A DNA stretch of 64,000 bases from Neomesorhizobium sp963726065 (GTDB lineage: Bacteria; Pseudomonadota; Alphaproteobacteria; Rhizobiales; Rhizobiaceae): the NCBI GenBank assembly GCA_963726065.1, contig CAVSAU010000009.1:62001-126000 (forward strand), given 5' to 3'. Positions 19,423 through 28,331 of this stretch are shown here, in pieces. The notes below the pieces were generated by a model. That model ran no database searches. It had not been told where the DNA came from and saw only the letters and a list, made by a program, of their open reading frames with translations. Position numbers and translations under genes: made by a program. The stretch's first letter is position 1; each line of letters starts with the position of its first letter.

Positions 19423-20815
19423 GTGTCGCAGTTTCGCTCCGGTATTTTCGCCGTCTTTCTTGCTTCGGCAACAGCACTTGCCCCCGCGAGCGCCTTCGCC
19501 GAAACCATCAGCGGCGCGCTGGCGAAGGCTTATCAGCTGAATTCGGAACTGAATTCGGCGCGGGCTGGCGTGCGCGTGACCGACGAGGGCGTGGCGATTG
19601 CCAAGTCCGGCTATCGGCCGACCATCAACGGTTCGGCCGCGATCGACTACAATACGACGCGCTCGCCCAGCATTCTCGGCCGGCGCACCACCGATTTGAC
19701 CAGCGGGTCTTTCGGCGTCGAAATCCGGCAGATCATTTTCGATGGCTTTCAGACCAAGAACAATGTCGCGGCGGCCACGGCGAATGTGCGCGCGCAACAG
19801 GAGAGCCTGCGCAACACCGAGCAGAACATCCTGTTCGACGCAGCACAGGCCTATATGGACGTCATCCGCGACCGTCAGATCGCCGTGCTGCGCGAGCGCA
19901 ACTTGGAGTTCCTTGAGGAACAGGTGCGTGCGGCGCGCTCGCGTTTCGATGTCGGCGAGGGCACCCGCACCGATGTTGCCCAGGCCGAAGCCAATCGCTC
20001 GCTGGCGGTTGCGCAGCTGAGTGACGCGCGCGCCGCCGCCAGTTCAAGCGCTGCAACCTACCGGCAACTGGTTGGCGAAGAACCGAATTCGCTCAGCCCA
20101 GCAGCACCGCTGTCCAAGCTGCTTCCGAGAAGCCTCGATCGGGCAATCGCTCTGGCTGGCGATCAGCATCCGGCGATCACCGCCAACTTGCATCTCGTCG
20201 ACGCCGCCGGTTTTACGGTGAAATCGACCGAGGGGCAGTTGCTGCCGCAACTTTCGGCTTCCGCGGGGGTTTCCCAATCGTTCGAGGAACGTTCGCCAGA
20301 CCTGGGTGGCCAGAATGGCAATTCGACCTCTGCCGGCATCGGCCTGTCACTGACGGTGCCGATCTACCAGGGCGGCCGCACTTCAGCGCAGGTTCGCCAG
20401 TCGAAGGAATTGCTCGGCCAGGCACGCATCGAAGTCGATGTCAGCCGCGACACCGTGCGCCAGGCGGTTACGTCGGCCTGGACGAGCTACGAATCCGCTC
20501 AGGAGGGCGTGGTGGCCAACCGCGAAACGGTTGCCGCAGCACAGCTGGCGCTTGAATGGTGTCATCGAAGAACGCAATGTCGGCCAGCGCACCACGCTCG
20601 ATGTTCTCGACGCCCAGGCCGTTGTCATTAACGCGCAGATCAACGTCGCCAATTCGGAGCACGATGTCGTGGTGGCGAGCTATGCCATCCTGTCGGCGAT
20701 CGGCCAATTGTCGGTGCGCAAGCTCGCACTGCGCGTGTCAGAATACAATCCGGAAGAGCACTTCGACGCCGTCAAGGACAAGTGGCACGGCCTAAGGACG
20801 CCCGACGGCCGCTAG
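19423..20815 (+). CDS. tolC: Outer-membrane efflux protein TolC (one frameshift)
   Basis: A GTG start with GAGGG upstream. The signal peptide ends near A-S-A-F-A-E. Two OEP repeats of long helices and beta strands follow (A-Y-Q-L-N-S-E-L-N-S-A-R-A-G-V; F-D-A-A-Q-A-Y-M-D-V-I-R; T-R-T-D-V-A-Q-A-E-A). Near 20555 one extra T throws the frame; the conserved G-V-I-E-E-R-N-V-G-Q-R-T-T-L-D-V-L-D-A-Q continues in another frame to the stop at 20815. Corrected length is about 460 residues, normal for TolC/BepC. It forms the outer-membrane duct of RND and type I export systems. The lone insertion is probably a read error. Confidence 0.85.
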
Positions 20816-20848
20816 CGCTGGGCTCATTCAGCTTTACTCTCTTGTTTA

Positions 20849-20895
20849 GCCGCATTGTGCGACGTCAGATGGACCTGCCTGGCTGCAAAACCTCA
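20849..20895. repeat. Intergenic repeat, family C copy 1
   Basis: TTTAGCCGCATTGTGC...CCTGGCTGCAAAA, matching 56090-56140. The central hairpin of the other copy is degenerate here. It lies between tolC and popZ. Confidence 0.6.
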
Positions 20896-21090
20896 GACGC
20901 GGCCGGCGTGCTTTTTTCTATTCTGTGCGAAAGCGTCAAAGCTGCGCGAAGGGGGATTCTCTAGCTTCGGTCTGTCGGGTACGCTTGTCCTTGATTCGGA
21001 ACCTGATTTTTGAGCGGGCGGGTTCCGTTACCGGGCGGTCGACGGAGAACGCGCGGGCAAAAACTGGTCACAAGGGCGGCGGATGTGACA

Positions 21091-21840
21091 ATGGCACAAG
21101 CAAGCAGCGCACAGCGCGAACCTTCCATGGAAGAAATCCTCGCGTCGATCCGTCGGATCATCGAGGACAGCGACACGACCCGAAAGCAGGGCGAGGAGCA
21201 GTTGGCCGCGCGCCGGGAGCAGGAGCCGGTTGTCGCCACCGAGCCGAGACCCATGATCGGCTCGGTGGTCGAAGTGGATGCCTTTCGTGCCGAATTGCGC
21301 GGTGTGCCGGAGCCTGCGGTCGAAGCAGCGAGTTCCGCACCCGAGGTTTCAGCGGAGAAAAAGCCGGTGACGCTCGCCGAGGTTCAGGCGCAGATCGCGC
21401 GCGAAAGCTATTATTCTGCGTCGCCCTCGGTGACGCCTGTCGAGGCTGAGGACGATCCGGAGGCATCGCTTGAAGTCGCCGACGATCTGGACGACGACCT
21501 CGATATCGCGAACGAGCTCGCCGATCCCATCGAAATGGCGGAAGCGGTCTTGGCTGCCAGGGAGCCTGAGCCTGTCAAGACCGTAGCGGTTGCCGAGACG
21601 TCATCGCCGCAGCAGGCGCCGAAGACGGCGATCATTTCCGAACATGCCGGACGCCAGGTGGCGGCTGCATTCGGCGAGCTTTCGGAAGTCTTTGCCACCC
21701 GCAAGAAAAGCTTCGACGAACTTGCCGAGGAAATGCTGCGGCCGATGTTGCAGGACTGGCTGGACAACAACCTTCCGGTGCTGGTGGAGCGGCTTGTGCG
21801 CGAGGAGATCGAACGGGTTGCTCGCGGCGGCGCTCGCTGA
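21091..21840 (+). CDS. popZ: PopZ-type polar organizing protein (DUF2497)
   Basis: A 249-residue protein. The N-terminal helix S-M-E-E-I-L-A-S-I-R-R-I-I-E-D is the conserved client-binding segment. The middle is a long acidic, Pro-rich disordered linker (E-D-D-P-E-A, D-D-L-D-D-D-L-D). The C-terminal helices L-A-E-E-M-L-R-P-M-L-Q-D-W-L-D-N-N-L-P and L-V-E-R-L-V-R-E-E-I-E-R-V match the PopZ oligomerisation domain. In Caulobacter and rhizobia PopZ forms polar condensates that hold ParB-parS and cell-cycle factors. The ATG at 21091 is set by the conserved N-terminus. Confidence 0.9.
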   Translation: MAQASSAQREPSMEEILASIRRIIEDSDTTRKQGEEQLAARREQEPVVATEPRPMIGSVVEVDAFRAELRGVPEPAVEAASSAPEVSAEKKPVTLAEVQAQIARESYYSASPSVTPVEAEDDPEASLEVADDLDDDLDIANELADPIEMAEAVLAAREPEPVKTVAVAETSSPQQAPKTAIISEHAGRQVAAAFGELSEVFATRKKSFDELAEEMLRPMLQDWLDNNLPVLVERLVREEIERVARGGAR

Positions 21841-21866
21841 AGACGCCACGCAGTTTCATAGGCTAG

Positions 21867-21890
21867 ACGCCGCCGCAGGGCGGCGTTTTC
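21867..21890 (+). terminator. Rho-independent terminator after popZ
   Basis: A CGCCGCC / GGCGGCG stem with a short loop followed by TTTTC, 27 bp after the popZ stop. Confidence 0.75.
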
Positions 21891-22013
21891 ATTTCGGACC
21901 GGACACCCATTCTGGTACAGGCGCCACCATTGTCGGGCTGCGTTGGCGTGATTATACCAAGGACGGCGCTTTGCCGCGTGCGACCTGACAAACCATTTCG
22001 CCGGAGATCTAGC

Positions 22014-23573
22014 ATGGCAGACGAAAGCAGCATCTTCATCGGAGCAAGCCGCAAGCCCGATGACAGCTATCAGAAGCCGGAAGAGCTGCTATTGAAGTAC
22101 GGCAACCGGCACGGCCTTGTCACCGGCGCGACCGGAACCGGCAAGACGGTCTCGCTGCAGGTACTGGCCGAAGGCTTCTCCAATGCCGGCGTGCCGGTGT
22201 TCGCTGCTGACATCAAGGGCGATCTTTCGGGCATCGCGGCGATGGGCGAGGCCAAGGATTTCCTTGCCAAGCGCGCCGAGCAGGTGAAGCTCGATCCCTA
22301 CGAATTCCAGGAATTCCCGGTGATCTTCTGGGACCTCTTCGGCGAGAAGGGGCACCCGATCCGCGCAACCGTTTCCGAGATGGGACCGCTGCTCCTGTCG
22401 CGTCTCATGAACCTGACCGACGCGCAGGAAGGCATCATGAACATCGCTTTCAAGATCGCCGACGAGGAAGGGCTGCTGCTGCTCGACATGAAGGATCTGC
22501 AGTCGTTGCTAGCCAACATCGCCGATCGCGCCGACGAGATCTCAGCGCGCTACGGCAACGTGACGAAGCCTTCCGTTGGCGCTATCCAGCGCACACTTCT
22601 GGTGCTGGAACAGCAAGGCGGCAATTTCTTCTTTGGCGAGCCGGCGTTGAACATCGCCGACCTGATGCGCACCACCCGCGACGGACGCGGCGCGGTAGGC
22701 GTGCTGGCGGCCGAGAAGCTGATGATGAACCCGCGGCTCTATGCCACGTTCCTGTTGTGGCTGATGTCGGAGCTGTTCGAGCAGCTTCCCGAAATCGGCG
22801 ATCCCGACAAGCCGAAGCTGGTGTTCTTCTTCGACGAGGCGCATCTGCTCTTCACCGATGCGCCGAAAGCGTTGGTCGACCGTGTGGAGCAGGTGGTTCG
22901 GCTGATCCGGTCGAAGGGCGTCGGCGTCTATTTCATCACCCAGAACCCGCTCGACGTGCCAGAAACCGTGCTGGCCCAGCTCGGCAACCGCGTTCAGCAC
23001 GCGTTGCGCGCCTATACGCCGCGTGAGCAGAAGGCGGTGAGGACTGCGGCCGAAACTTTCCGGGCCAATCCCGATTTCGACTGCGCCGAGGCGATCACCA
23101 AACTCGGCACCGGCGAAGCACTGATTTCAACACTGGAAGAAAAAGGCGTGCCCTCGGTCGTGCAGCGCACACTGGTCAGGCCGCCGGCGTCACGTTTGGG
23201 GCCGGTAACCGATGCCGAACGCGCACGCATTGTTGCCGAGAGCCCGGTCGCTGGGCAGTACGACAAGACTGTCGACCGCGAATCAGCTTTCGAGCTGCTG
23301 CAGAAGCGCGCGGCTGACGCAGCGATGGCGGAGCAGGAGGCACAGCAGGCGGAGCCGGTAGACAGCGGCCGCTCGCGCTGGAATATTCCAGGTTTTGGGG
23401 ACGACCCCACACCACAGCCGCGCACATCAGGCAGGGCCGCACCGCGGCCGCGCGTCTCGAACCGCCAGACGGTTACAGAGGCGGCGATCAAGTCGGTGGT
23501 GCGATCGGTCGGTTCCTCGGTCGGCCGCGCGCTGGTGCGCGGCATTCTGGGCAGCTTAAAAAAGGGGTTTTGA
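22014..23573 (+). CDS. HerA-like ATPase (DUF853 family)
   Basis: A 519-residue AAA+-type ATPase. Walker A is G-A-T-G-T-G-K-T (~residues 40-47), Walker B is L-V-F-F-F-D-E-A-H-L-L-F, and G-V-G-V-Y-F-I-T-Q-N-P-L-D-V-P carries the sensor region. These define the DUF853 group of HerA/FtsK-like translocases. The C-terminus is a disordered Pro/Arg stretch and an amphipathic A-I-K-S-V-V-R-S-V-G-S-S-V-G-R-A helix. Biological role in bacteria is unknown; a hexameric DNA or protein motor is likely. The ATG at 22014 fits the conserved M-A-D-E-S-S-I-F-I-G start. Confidence 0.85.
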   Translation: MADESSIFIGASRKPDDSYQKPEELLLKYGNRHGLVTGATGTGKTVSLQVLAEGFSNAGVPVFAADIKGDLSGIAAMGEAKDFLAKRAEQVKLDPYEFQEFPVIFWDLFGEKGHPIRATVSEMGPLLLSRLMNLTDAQEGIMNIAFKIADEEGLLLLDMKDLQSLLANIADRADEISARYGNVTKPSVGAIQRTLLVLEQQGGNFFFGEPALNIADLMRTTRDGRGAVGVLAAEKLMMNPRLYATFLLWLMSELFEQLPEIGDPDKPKLVFFFDEAHLLFTDAPKALVDRVEQVVRLIRSKGVGVYFITQNPLDVPETVLAQLGNRVQHALRAYTPREQKAVRTAAETFRANPDFDCAEAITKLGTGEALISTLEEKGVPSVVQRTLVRPPASRLGPVTDAERARIVAESPVAGQYDKTVDRESAFELLQKRAADAAMAEQEAQQAEPVDSGRSRWNIPGFGDDPTPQPRTSGRAAPRPRVSNRQTVTEAAIKSVVRSVGSSVGRALVRGILGSLKKGF

Positions 23574-23610
23574 TGGCGCGGTCCGACCGCAGCGTCGCCT
23601 CGAAGAACAA

Positions 23611-23650
23611 TGATTTGGGCCGCGACACGCACGTATCGCGGCCCAAATCA
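23611..23650. terminator. Bidirectional terminator between convergent genes
   Basis: A 15-bp perfect stem, TGATTTGGGCCGCGA and TCGCGGCCCAAATCA, with a 10-base loop, between the HerA-like gene and the convergent L,D-transpeptidase gene. Confidence 0.8.
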
Positions 23651-23653
23651 CGT

Positions 23654-24361
23654 TTAATAGACAACGATCGGGGTCTTGTTGGGCACTCGGTTGTAAAGGT
23701 CTATCACGTCCTGGTTTATCATCCGCACGCAACCGGAAGACACCGATTTGCCGATGGTCCACCATTCGGGCGAGCCGTGGATGCGGTAGAGCGTATCTTC
23801 GCCGTCCTGGAAGATGTAAAGGGCGCGTGACCCGAGTGGGTTCTTGAGGCCGGGCTGCATGCCGCCATTGGCGACGCTGTACTTTTCGAGTTCCGGCTGC
23901 CGGGCGATCATCTCGTCAGGCACCTTCCAGGTCGGCCATTTCTTCTTCCACTGCACGACGGCGCGCCCCTGCCATGCGAAGCCGGCGCGTCCAAGGCCAA
24001 CGCCGTAGCGGATCGCCTCGCCAGAAGGGCGGACGAGATAGAGGTAATGGGCCTGCGTGTCGACGACTATCGTGCCGGGCATTTCGCCAGTCGGATCCTG
24101 CACGATCTGACGCAGGAAACGCTTTTCGACCTTGTTGACCGGGATCGCCGGCAGTTCGTAGCCCTCGTCGACGACGGAAGCGTACATCTGCTCGTAGCCG
24201 CCGAGCCGCGGTTCTTGCACAATGGGCTGGCGGATCGGCTCGGGCCCGGGCTCACTTATGGTTGTGCAGGCCGAGAGGGCTGCCGAGGCGGCGACTGCGC
24301 CCGACACGGTTAGAAATTGGCGTCGGCTGAAACCGACGGATGGTTTTGATATTCCGGACAT
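23654..24361 (-). CDS. L,D-transpeptidase (YkuD domain), exported
   Basis: A 235-residue cell-wall enzyme that cross-links peptidoglycan or attaches outer-membrane proteins to it. The N-terminus F-S-R-R-Q-F-L-T-V-S-G-A-V-A-A-S-A-A-L-S-A-C is a twin-arginine-like signal ending in a lipobox-like L-S-A-C. The YkuD domain holds P-G-T-I-V-V-D-T-Q and the active-site block H-G-S-P-E-W-W-T-I-G-K-S-V-S-S-G-C-V-R-M with catalytic Cys. The ATG at 24361 is chosen for the signal; the open frame upstream is not conserved. Confidence 0.9.
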   Translation of the reverse strand: MSGISKPSVGFSRRQFLTVSGAVAASAALSACTTISEPGPEPIRQPIVQEPRLGGYEQMYASVVDEGYELPAIPVNKVEKRFLRQIVQDPTGEMPGTIVVDTQAHYLYLVRPSGEAIRYGVGLGRAGFAWQGRAVVQWKKKWPTWKVPDEMIARQPELEKYSVANGGMQPGLKNPLGSRALYIFQDGEDTLYRIHGSPEWWTIGKSVSSGCVRMINQDVIDLYNRVPNKTPIVVY

Positions 24362-24547
24362 TTTACCCCTGCTCGGCGAACTACAAACAAAACTTATTGA
24401 ACGCGCCGGCCGTCCGGAGCGCCCTCCCTCCCGTTGAACGTGAGGCGAGATAGGGCGTCCGAATCTGGCTTGAAATTGAAAAAATAGTGGCGAAGGCGTG
24501 TTCGAATGGGCTTGTGACATTTGCGCAACGCCACGTTGTGAGGCGCT

Positions 24548-25210
24548 TCACCCGGCGATTAGCAGCCCTTCCAGTGAAGGAAGAATTAAGCCCGGCGGCA
24601 TGTCTCGGTACTCGTCTGGCTGCCCGCTGCGATTGAGCCAAACCGTGCGAAAGCCGAACTTTGTGGCTCCCGCAATATCCCAGCGATTGGAGGATTGAAA
24701 GGAAACCGCGGTAGGATAAAGCCGCCAGCCGGTGGTCACCAAATCGTAGACGGAAGGGTCGGTCTTGAAGCGTTTGATACTGTCGACCGAAAAAATTTCG
24801 TCGATCACATTATCGAGAGCCGCGGAGTGAACGGCAGCCTCGAGCATGGCCGGCGATCCGTTGGAAAGAATCGCCAGACGCGCGCCGTCCGCCTTCAGCG
24901 CTTTAAGGACCGCCGGCACTTCGGGGTAACAGTCGAGATGCCAGTAGGAATCCAGCAGCCGGTCGCGCAGCGCCGGATCGGCCGAGGGCACCTTTCGCAA
25001 GGCAAAGTCCAGCGCCTGTTCGGTCAGCTCCCAGAAATCTGCATAAGCTCCCATCAGCGTGCGCACCCAGGAATATTCGAGCTGCTTGGCGCGCCAGATC
25101 TCCGAAAGGGCCTGGCTGTCGGGGCCGACATGTTCGGCATGGCGCCTGACAGCGGCGTGGACGTCGAACAGCGTGCCATAGGCGTCGAAGACGTAGGCTG
25201 AATGACGCAT
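24548..25210 (-). CDS. Haloacid dehalogenase, type II
   Basis: A 220-residue HAD-superfamily enzyme. Motif I is Y-V-F-D-A-Y-G-T-L-F-D (the nucleophile Asp, with the Y-G-T-L-F-D form typical of L-2-haloacid dehalogenases), motif II is L-A-I-L-S-N-G-S-P, the catalytic Lys is in R-F-K-T-D-P-S-V-Y, and motif IV is S-F-Q-S-S-N-R-W-D-I-A-G-A. These suit hydrolysis of short 2-haloacids, although natural substrates may differ. The ATG at 25210 has AGGAAAA upstream. The gene stands alone between convergent and divergent neighbours. Confidence 0.85.
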   Translation of the reverse strand: MRHSAYVFDAYGTLFDVHAAVRRHAEHVGPDSQALSEIWRAKQLEYSWVRTLMGAYADFWELTEQALDFALRKVPSADPALRDRLLDSYWHLDCYPEVPAVLKALKADGARLAILSNGSPAMLEAAVHSAALDNVIDEIFSVDSIKRFKTDPSVYDLVTTGWRLYPTAVSFQSSNRWDIAGATKFGFRTVWLNRSGQPDEYRDMPPGLILPSLEGLLIAG

Positions 25211-25365
25211 CTGTTTTCCTCGGTTCCTCAGCCAGTTCACCGCAACCGCTGGATGCGGTCAAGGGAGCGCCGCTGGACCAAGTTTATGCTACCGAATGCC
25301 GGTTGACCTTGGCCGTCAAAGCCTTTTCGATGGTCCGAACGAACAAGTATCGAATGGAACAATCG

Positions 25366-26244
25366 ATGACCCTTGCTACACCAGCGCAATCGGCGACCTG
25401 GACCTTTGTCGATGGCGACTGGCACGAAGGAAACGTGGCGCTGATAGGTCCCCGCTCGCACGCCATGTGGCTGGGTTCGAGCGTTTTCGATGGCGGGCGC
25501 TGGTTCGAAGGCGTGGCTCCCGACCTTGACCGCCATTCGGCGCGGGTCAACGCTTCGGCAATCGCCCTTGGCCTCGCGCCGACCAAGACCGCGGAGGAAA
25601 TCGTCGGTCTGACCCTTGACGGGCTGAAGAAGTTCGATGGCAAAACCGCCGTCTACATCAGGCCGATGTATTGGGCCGAGCATGGCGGCTACATGGGCGT
25701 TCCCGCCGATCCGGCCTCGACGCGCTTCTGCCTGTGCCTGTACGAATCGCCGATGATTTCGCCGGCTGGATTCTCGATCGGGCTATCGCCGTTCCGCCGC
25801 CCGTCGATCGAGACCGCGCCGACCAACGCCAAGGCCGGCTGCCTCTATCCCAACAACGGTCGCGCCATCCTGGAGGCCAAGCAGCGCGGCTTCGAGAACG
25901 CGCTGGTGCTCGACATGCTTGGCAATGTCGCCGAAACCGGCACGTCCAACATTTTCCTGGTCAAGGATGGGCATGTCGCGACGCCGGCGGCCAATGGTTC
26001 GTTCCTGTCCGGCATCACCCGCTCACGCACGATCTCGCTGCTCGGCGACTACGGATTCAGGACGACGGAACGAACGCTTACCGTGCAGGATTTCATGGAG
26101 GCCGACGAGATCTTCTCGACGGGCAACCACTCCAAGGTGGTTCCCGTCACCCGCATCGAAGGCCGCGACCTGCAACCAGGGCCGGTCACCAAACGTGCCC
26201 GCGAACTTTATTGGGATTGGGCGCATTCGACTTCTGCGGGATGA
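25366..26244 (+). CDS. Branched-chain amino acid aminotransferase (class IV)
   Basis: A 292-residue PLP fold-type IV enzyme. It shows W-L-G-S-S-V-F-D-G-G-R-W-F-E-G (substrate loop), Y-I-R-P-M-Y-W, the PLP lysine in T-N-A-K-A-G-C-L-Y-P-N, and the glutamate of L-G-N-V-A-E-T-G-T-S-N-I-F-L-V-K. The family interconverts Leu/Ile/Val and their 2-oxo acids; the rhizobial relatives include one of several IlvE paralogues, so the preferred substrate is not certain. An in-frame ATG at 25354 is an alternative start. The gene is divergent from the dehalogenase and followed by a family A repeat. Confidence 0.8.
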   Translation: MTLATPAQSATWTFVDGDWHEGNVALIGPRSHAMWLGSSVFDGGRWFEGVAPDLDRHSARVNASAIALGLAPTKTAEEIVGLTLDGLKKFDGKTAVYIRPMYWAEHGGYMGVPADPASTRFCLCLYESPMISPAGFSIGLSPFRRPSIETAPTNAKAGCLYPNNGRAILEAKQRGFENALVLDMLGNVAETGTSNIFLVKDGHVATPAANGSFLSGITRSRTISLLGDYGFRTTERTLTVQDFMEADEIFSTGNHSKVVPVTRIEGRDLQPGPVTKRARELYWDWAHSTSAG

Positions 26245-26249
26245 TTCAT

Positions 26250-26347
26250 TAGCCGCGCGTCCTTTTGGACGGCAGGGACGCTCTAAGAGTTTTAATCTAT
26301 GCATCGTGCTTTCTGAAAATCGATTCCGATTTTCAGACCGATGCATT
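26250..26347. repeat. Intergenic palindromic repeat, family A copy 2
   Basis: It matches 594-700, including GCATCGTGCTTT and the hairpin GAAAATCG-ATT-CCGATTTTC. It lies between the aminotransferase and superoxide dismutase genes. Confidence 0.8.
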
Positions 26348-26448
26348 AGATAGAGCTTGGGAGCTTTACGCTTGGGTTGCCATTTGGTTGCCCGGGTCTA
26401 TGTCTTCCGGCATGGACTGCCGGAATTTGCCAAACGAGGAGTACGATC

Positions 26449-27048
26449 ATGGCTTTTGAACTGCCGGAACTGCCTTACGATTATGAGGCCCTTCAGCCCT
26501 TCATGTCGAAGGAAACCCTCGAATATCACCACGACAAGCACCACAAGGCGTATGTCGACAACGGCAACAAGCTTGCCGCCGAGGCTGGCATGGACAAGCT
26601 GTCGCTCGAGGAGATCGTGAAGCAGTCCTTTGGCAAGAACGCCGGGCTCTTTAACAATGCCGGCCAGCACTACAACCACATTCATTTCTGGAAGTGGATG
26701 AAGAAGGGCGGCGGCGGCAACAAGCTTCCGGGCGCCCTGCAAAAGGCCGTCGACAGCGACCTCGGCGGCTATGACAAGTTCAAGGCCGATTTCATCGCTG
26801 CCGGCACCACGCAGTTCGGCTCCGGTTGGGCCTGGGTCTCGGTCAAGAACGGCAAGCTGGAGATTTCCAAAACCCCGAACGGCGAGAACCCGCTCGTTCA
26901 CGGCGCTTCGCCGATCCTCGGTGTCGACGTGTGGGAACACTCCTATTACATCGACTACCGCAACGCGCGGCCGAAATATCTGGAAGCCTTCGTCGACAGC
27001 CTGATCAATTGGGACCACGTGCTGGAAATGTACGAAACGGCGAAGTAA
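26449..27048 (+). CDS. sodB: Superoxide dismutase, Fe/Mn family
   Basis: A 199-residue cytoplasmic enzyme that disproportionates superoxide. Metal ligands are visible in L-E-Y-H-H-D-K-H-H (His), F-N-N-A-G-Q-H-Y-N-H (His), and D-V-W-E-H-S-Y-Y (Asp and His). The Gln in N-N-A-G-Q-H favours the iron-type active site, though the metal must be tested. GAGGAG lies about 8 bases before the ATG at 26449. A strong terminator follows. Confidence 0.93.
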   Translation: MAFELPELPYDYEALQPFMSKETLEYHHDKHHKAYVDNGNKLAAEAGMDKLSLEEIVKQSFGKNAGLFNNAGQHYNHIHFWKWMKKGGGGNKLPGALQKAVDSDLGGYDKFKADFIAAGTTQFGSGWAWVSVKNGKLEISKTPNGENPLVHGASPILGVDVWEHSYYIDYRNARPKYLEAFVDSLINWDHVLEMYETAK

Positions 27049-27072
27049 TCGCCGGCTTCCCAACGAAAAAGC

Positions 27073-27103
27073 AGGGCTTCGCGGCGACGCGGAGCCCTTT
27101 TCT
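27073..27103 (+). terminator. Rho-independent terminator after sodB
   Basis: Stem AGGGCTTCGCG / CGCGGAGCCCT (one G-T pair), loop GCGA, then TTTTCTT, 25 bp after the sodB stop. Confidence 0.85.
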
Positions 27104-27139
27104 TATGCCGACATTAGTCGGCACTGGAGGGATCGTCGG

Positions 27140-27304
27140 CATTTGTGTGGCTTTTGCGCCACTGGTGCGGCGCTTGTGCTCGCCTGCGACATCGTCGGAC
27201 GGCTGATGCGTTATCCCTACGAGATACCAGTCGGCACCGTGCTGGGCGTGGTGGGGGCGGGGCTGTTCCTGTGGATATTGGTCGGGCGGGCGCAGCGTGT
27301 CTGA
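27140..27304 (+). pseudogene. FecCD-type iron-siderophore permease, C-terminal remnant
   Basis: About 50 codons remain, reading T-G-A-A-L-V-L-A-C-D-I-V-G-R and Y-E-I-P-V-G-T-V-L-G-V-V-G-A-G-L-F-L-W-I-L-V. These are the last two helices of a BtuC/FecCD permease, including the conserved E-I-P-V-G block. The N-terminal five-sixths is gone; the sodB terminator lies directly upstream. The stop overlaps the start of the next permease gene, as in an intact fecCD-type operon. Confidence 0.75.
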
Positions 27305-28318
27305 ACGGCGTCTCTGGTTGCTGATTGCCTTGGCTGCCTTGCTGTCAGTGGCTTTCATGTTTGTCGGCCTGCGCGGCAATCTCGCCTTGGCGCTCGAATT
27401 GCGCGCTGTCCGGCTTTTGGCGCTGGTGCAGGTTGGCGTGGCGATCGCTGTTTCCACCGTTGTTTCCAGACCGTTACGGCGAACTGGATCCTGACGCCAT
27501 CGATCATGGGCCTCGATGCGCTCTATCTGTTCTGCCCAACGGCACTTGTCTTCGTCTTCGCAGGGCTGGTTTTCGCAAGCCTCGACCCTCGCCTGAAATT
27601 CTTCGGCGAGGTGGGGCTGATGACGACGCTGCTCGCCCTGCTCCTGCCGATGCTGCGGCGACGTTTCGACATCGGCTTGCTCCTGTTGACCGGCATCGTG
27701 CTTCCGGTGCTGTTTCGTAGCCTTTCGACATTGCTCGCGCGCTTGATCGACCCGAATGAATTCGCGGTCGTCCAGGCCGCGAGTTTTGCTGATTTCAACG
27801 CTGTTCGCTCGGATCTGTTGGCGGTCGGGCTGGCGTTTACGTCCATCGGGCTGGCGATTGCCTGGCGCGCACGCCACGTGCTCGACATCCTGGCGCTTGG
27901 CGCCGATAGCGCCGTTGGACTGGGGGTGAACCGTGGCCGCACCGTCGCTGCCCTGCTGCTGCTTGTGGCCGCGCTGGTTGCGGTGTCGACGGCGCTGGTG
28001 GGGCCTGTGACCTTCCTGGGGCTGCTCGTTGTCGCTCTCGCCGAGCCTATCGTGAACAGCCGTCGCCATCCCCTCTTGCTGCCGGCTACCGTGTTGACCG
28101 CGATCATCGTTCTTAACCGGACTGTCATTGTTGTGCTCCACGATGTGAACCACGCCGCCGTCTACGCCGACCGGATCGTGGCGATGAAGGCAGGCCGTAT
28201 CGTCGCCGACGGAGCCCCTGCGGAGGTGCTGCGGCCGGATGTGCTGGCGGACGTTTTCGGCTATGCCATCGGGGTGACGGAGTTTGCCGGCAAGCCTTTC
28301 GTGCTGCACCACCTCTGA
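27297..28318 (+). pseudogene. Second siderophore permease fused by deletion to an ABC ATPase tail
   Basis: It starts V-S-E-R-R-L-W-L-L-I-A-L-A-A-L-L and continues as a FecCD permease with about eight membrane helices. One base is missing near 27450 (S-T-V-V-F-Q-T-V-T-A-N-W continues in another frame). At about 28115 the permease stops abruptly and R-T-V-I-V-V-L-H-D-V-N-H-A-A-V-Y-A-D-R-I follows, the D-loop/H-switch region of an iron-type ABC ATPase, to the end of that protein. The permease C-terminus and the ATPase Walker A, signature and Walker B are deleted. The transporter cannot work. This is true decay, not a read error. Confidence 0.8.
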
Positions 28319-28331
28319 GCCGGGATGGCGC

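Noticed and set aside
19423..20815. tolC as a true pseudogene
   Set aside because: One inserted base is the only defect and all downstream residues are conserved. An essential-type efflux duct is more likely intact, with a read error.
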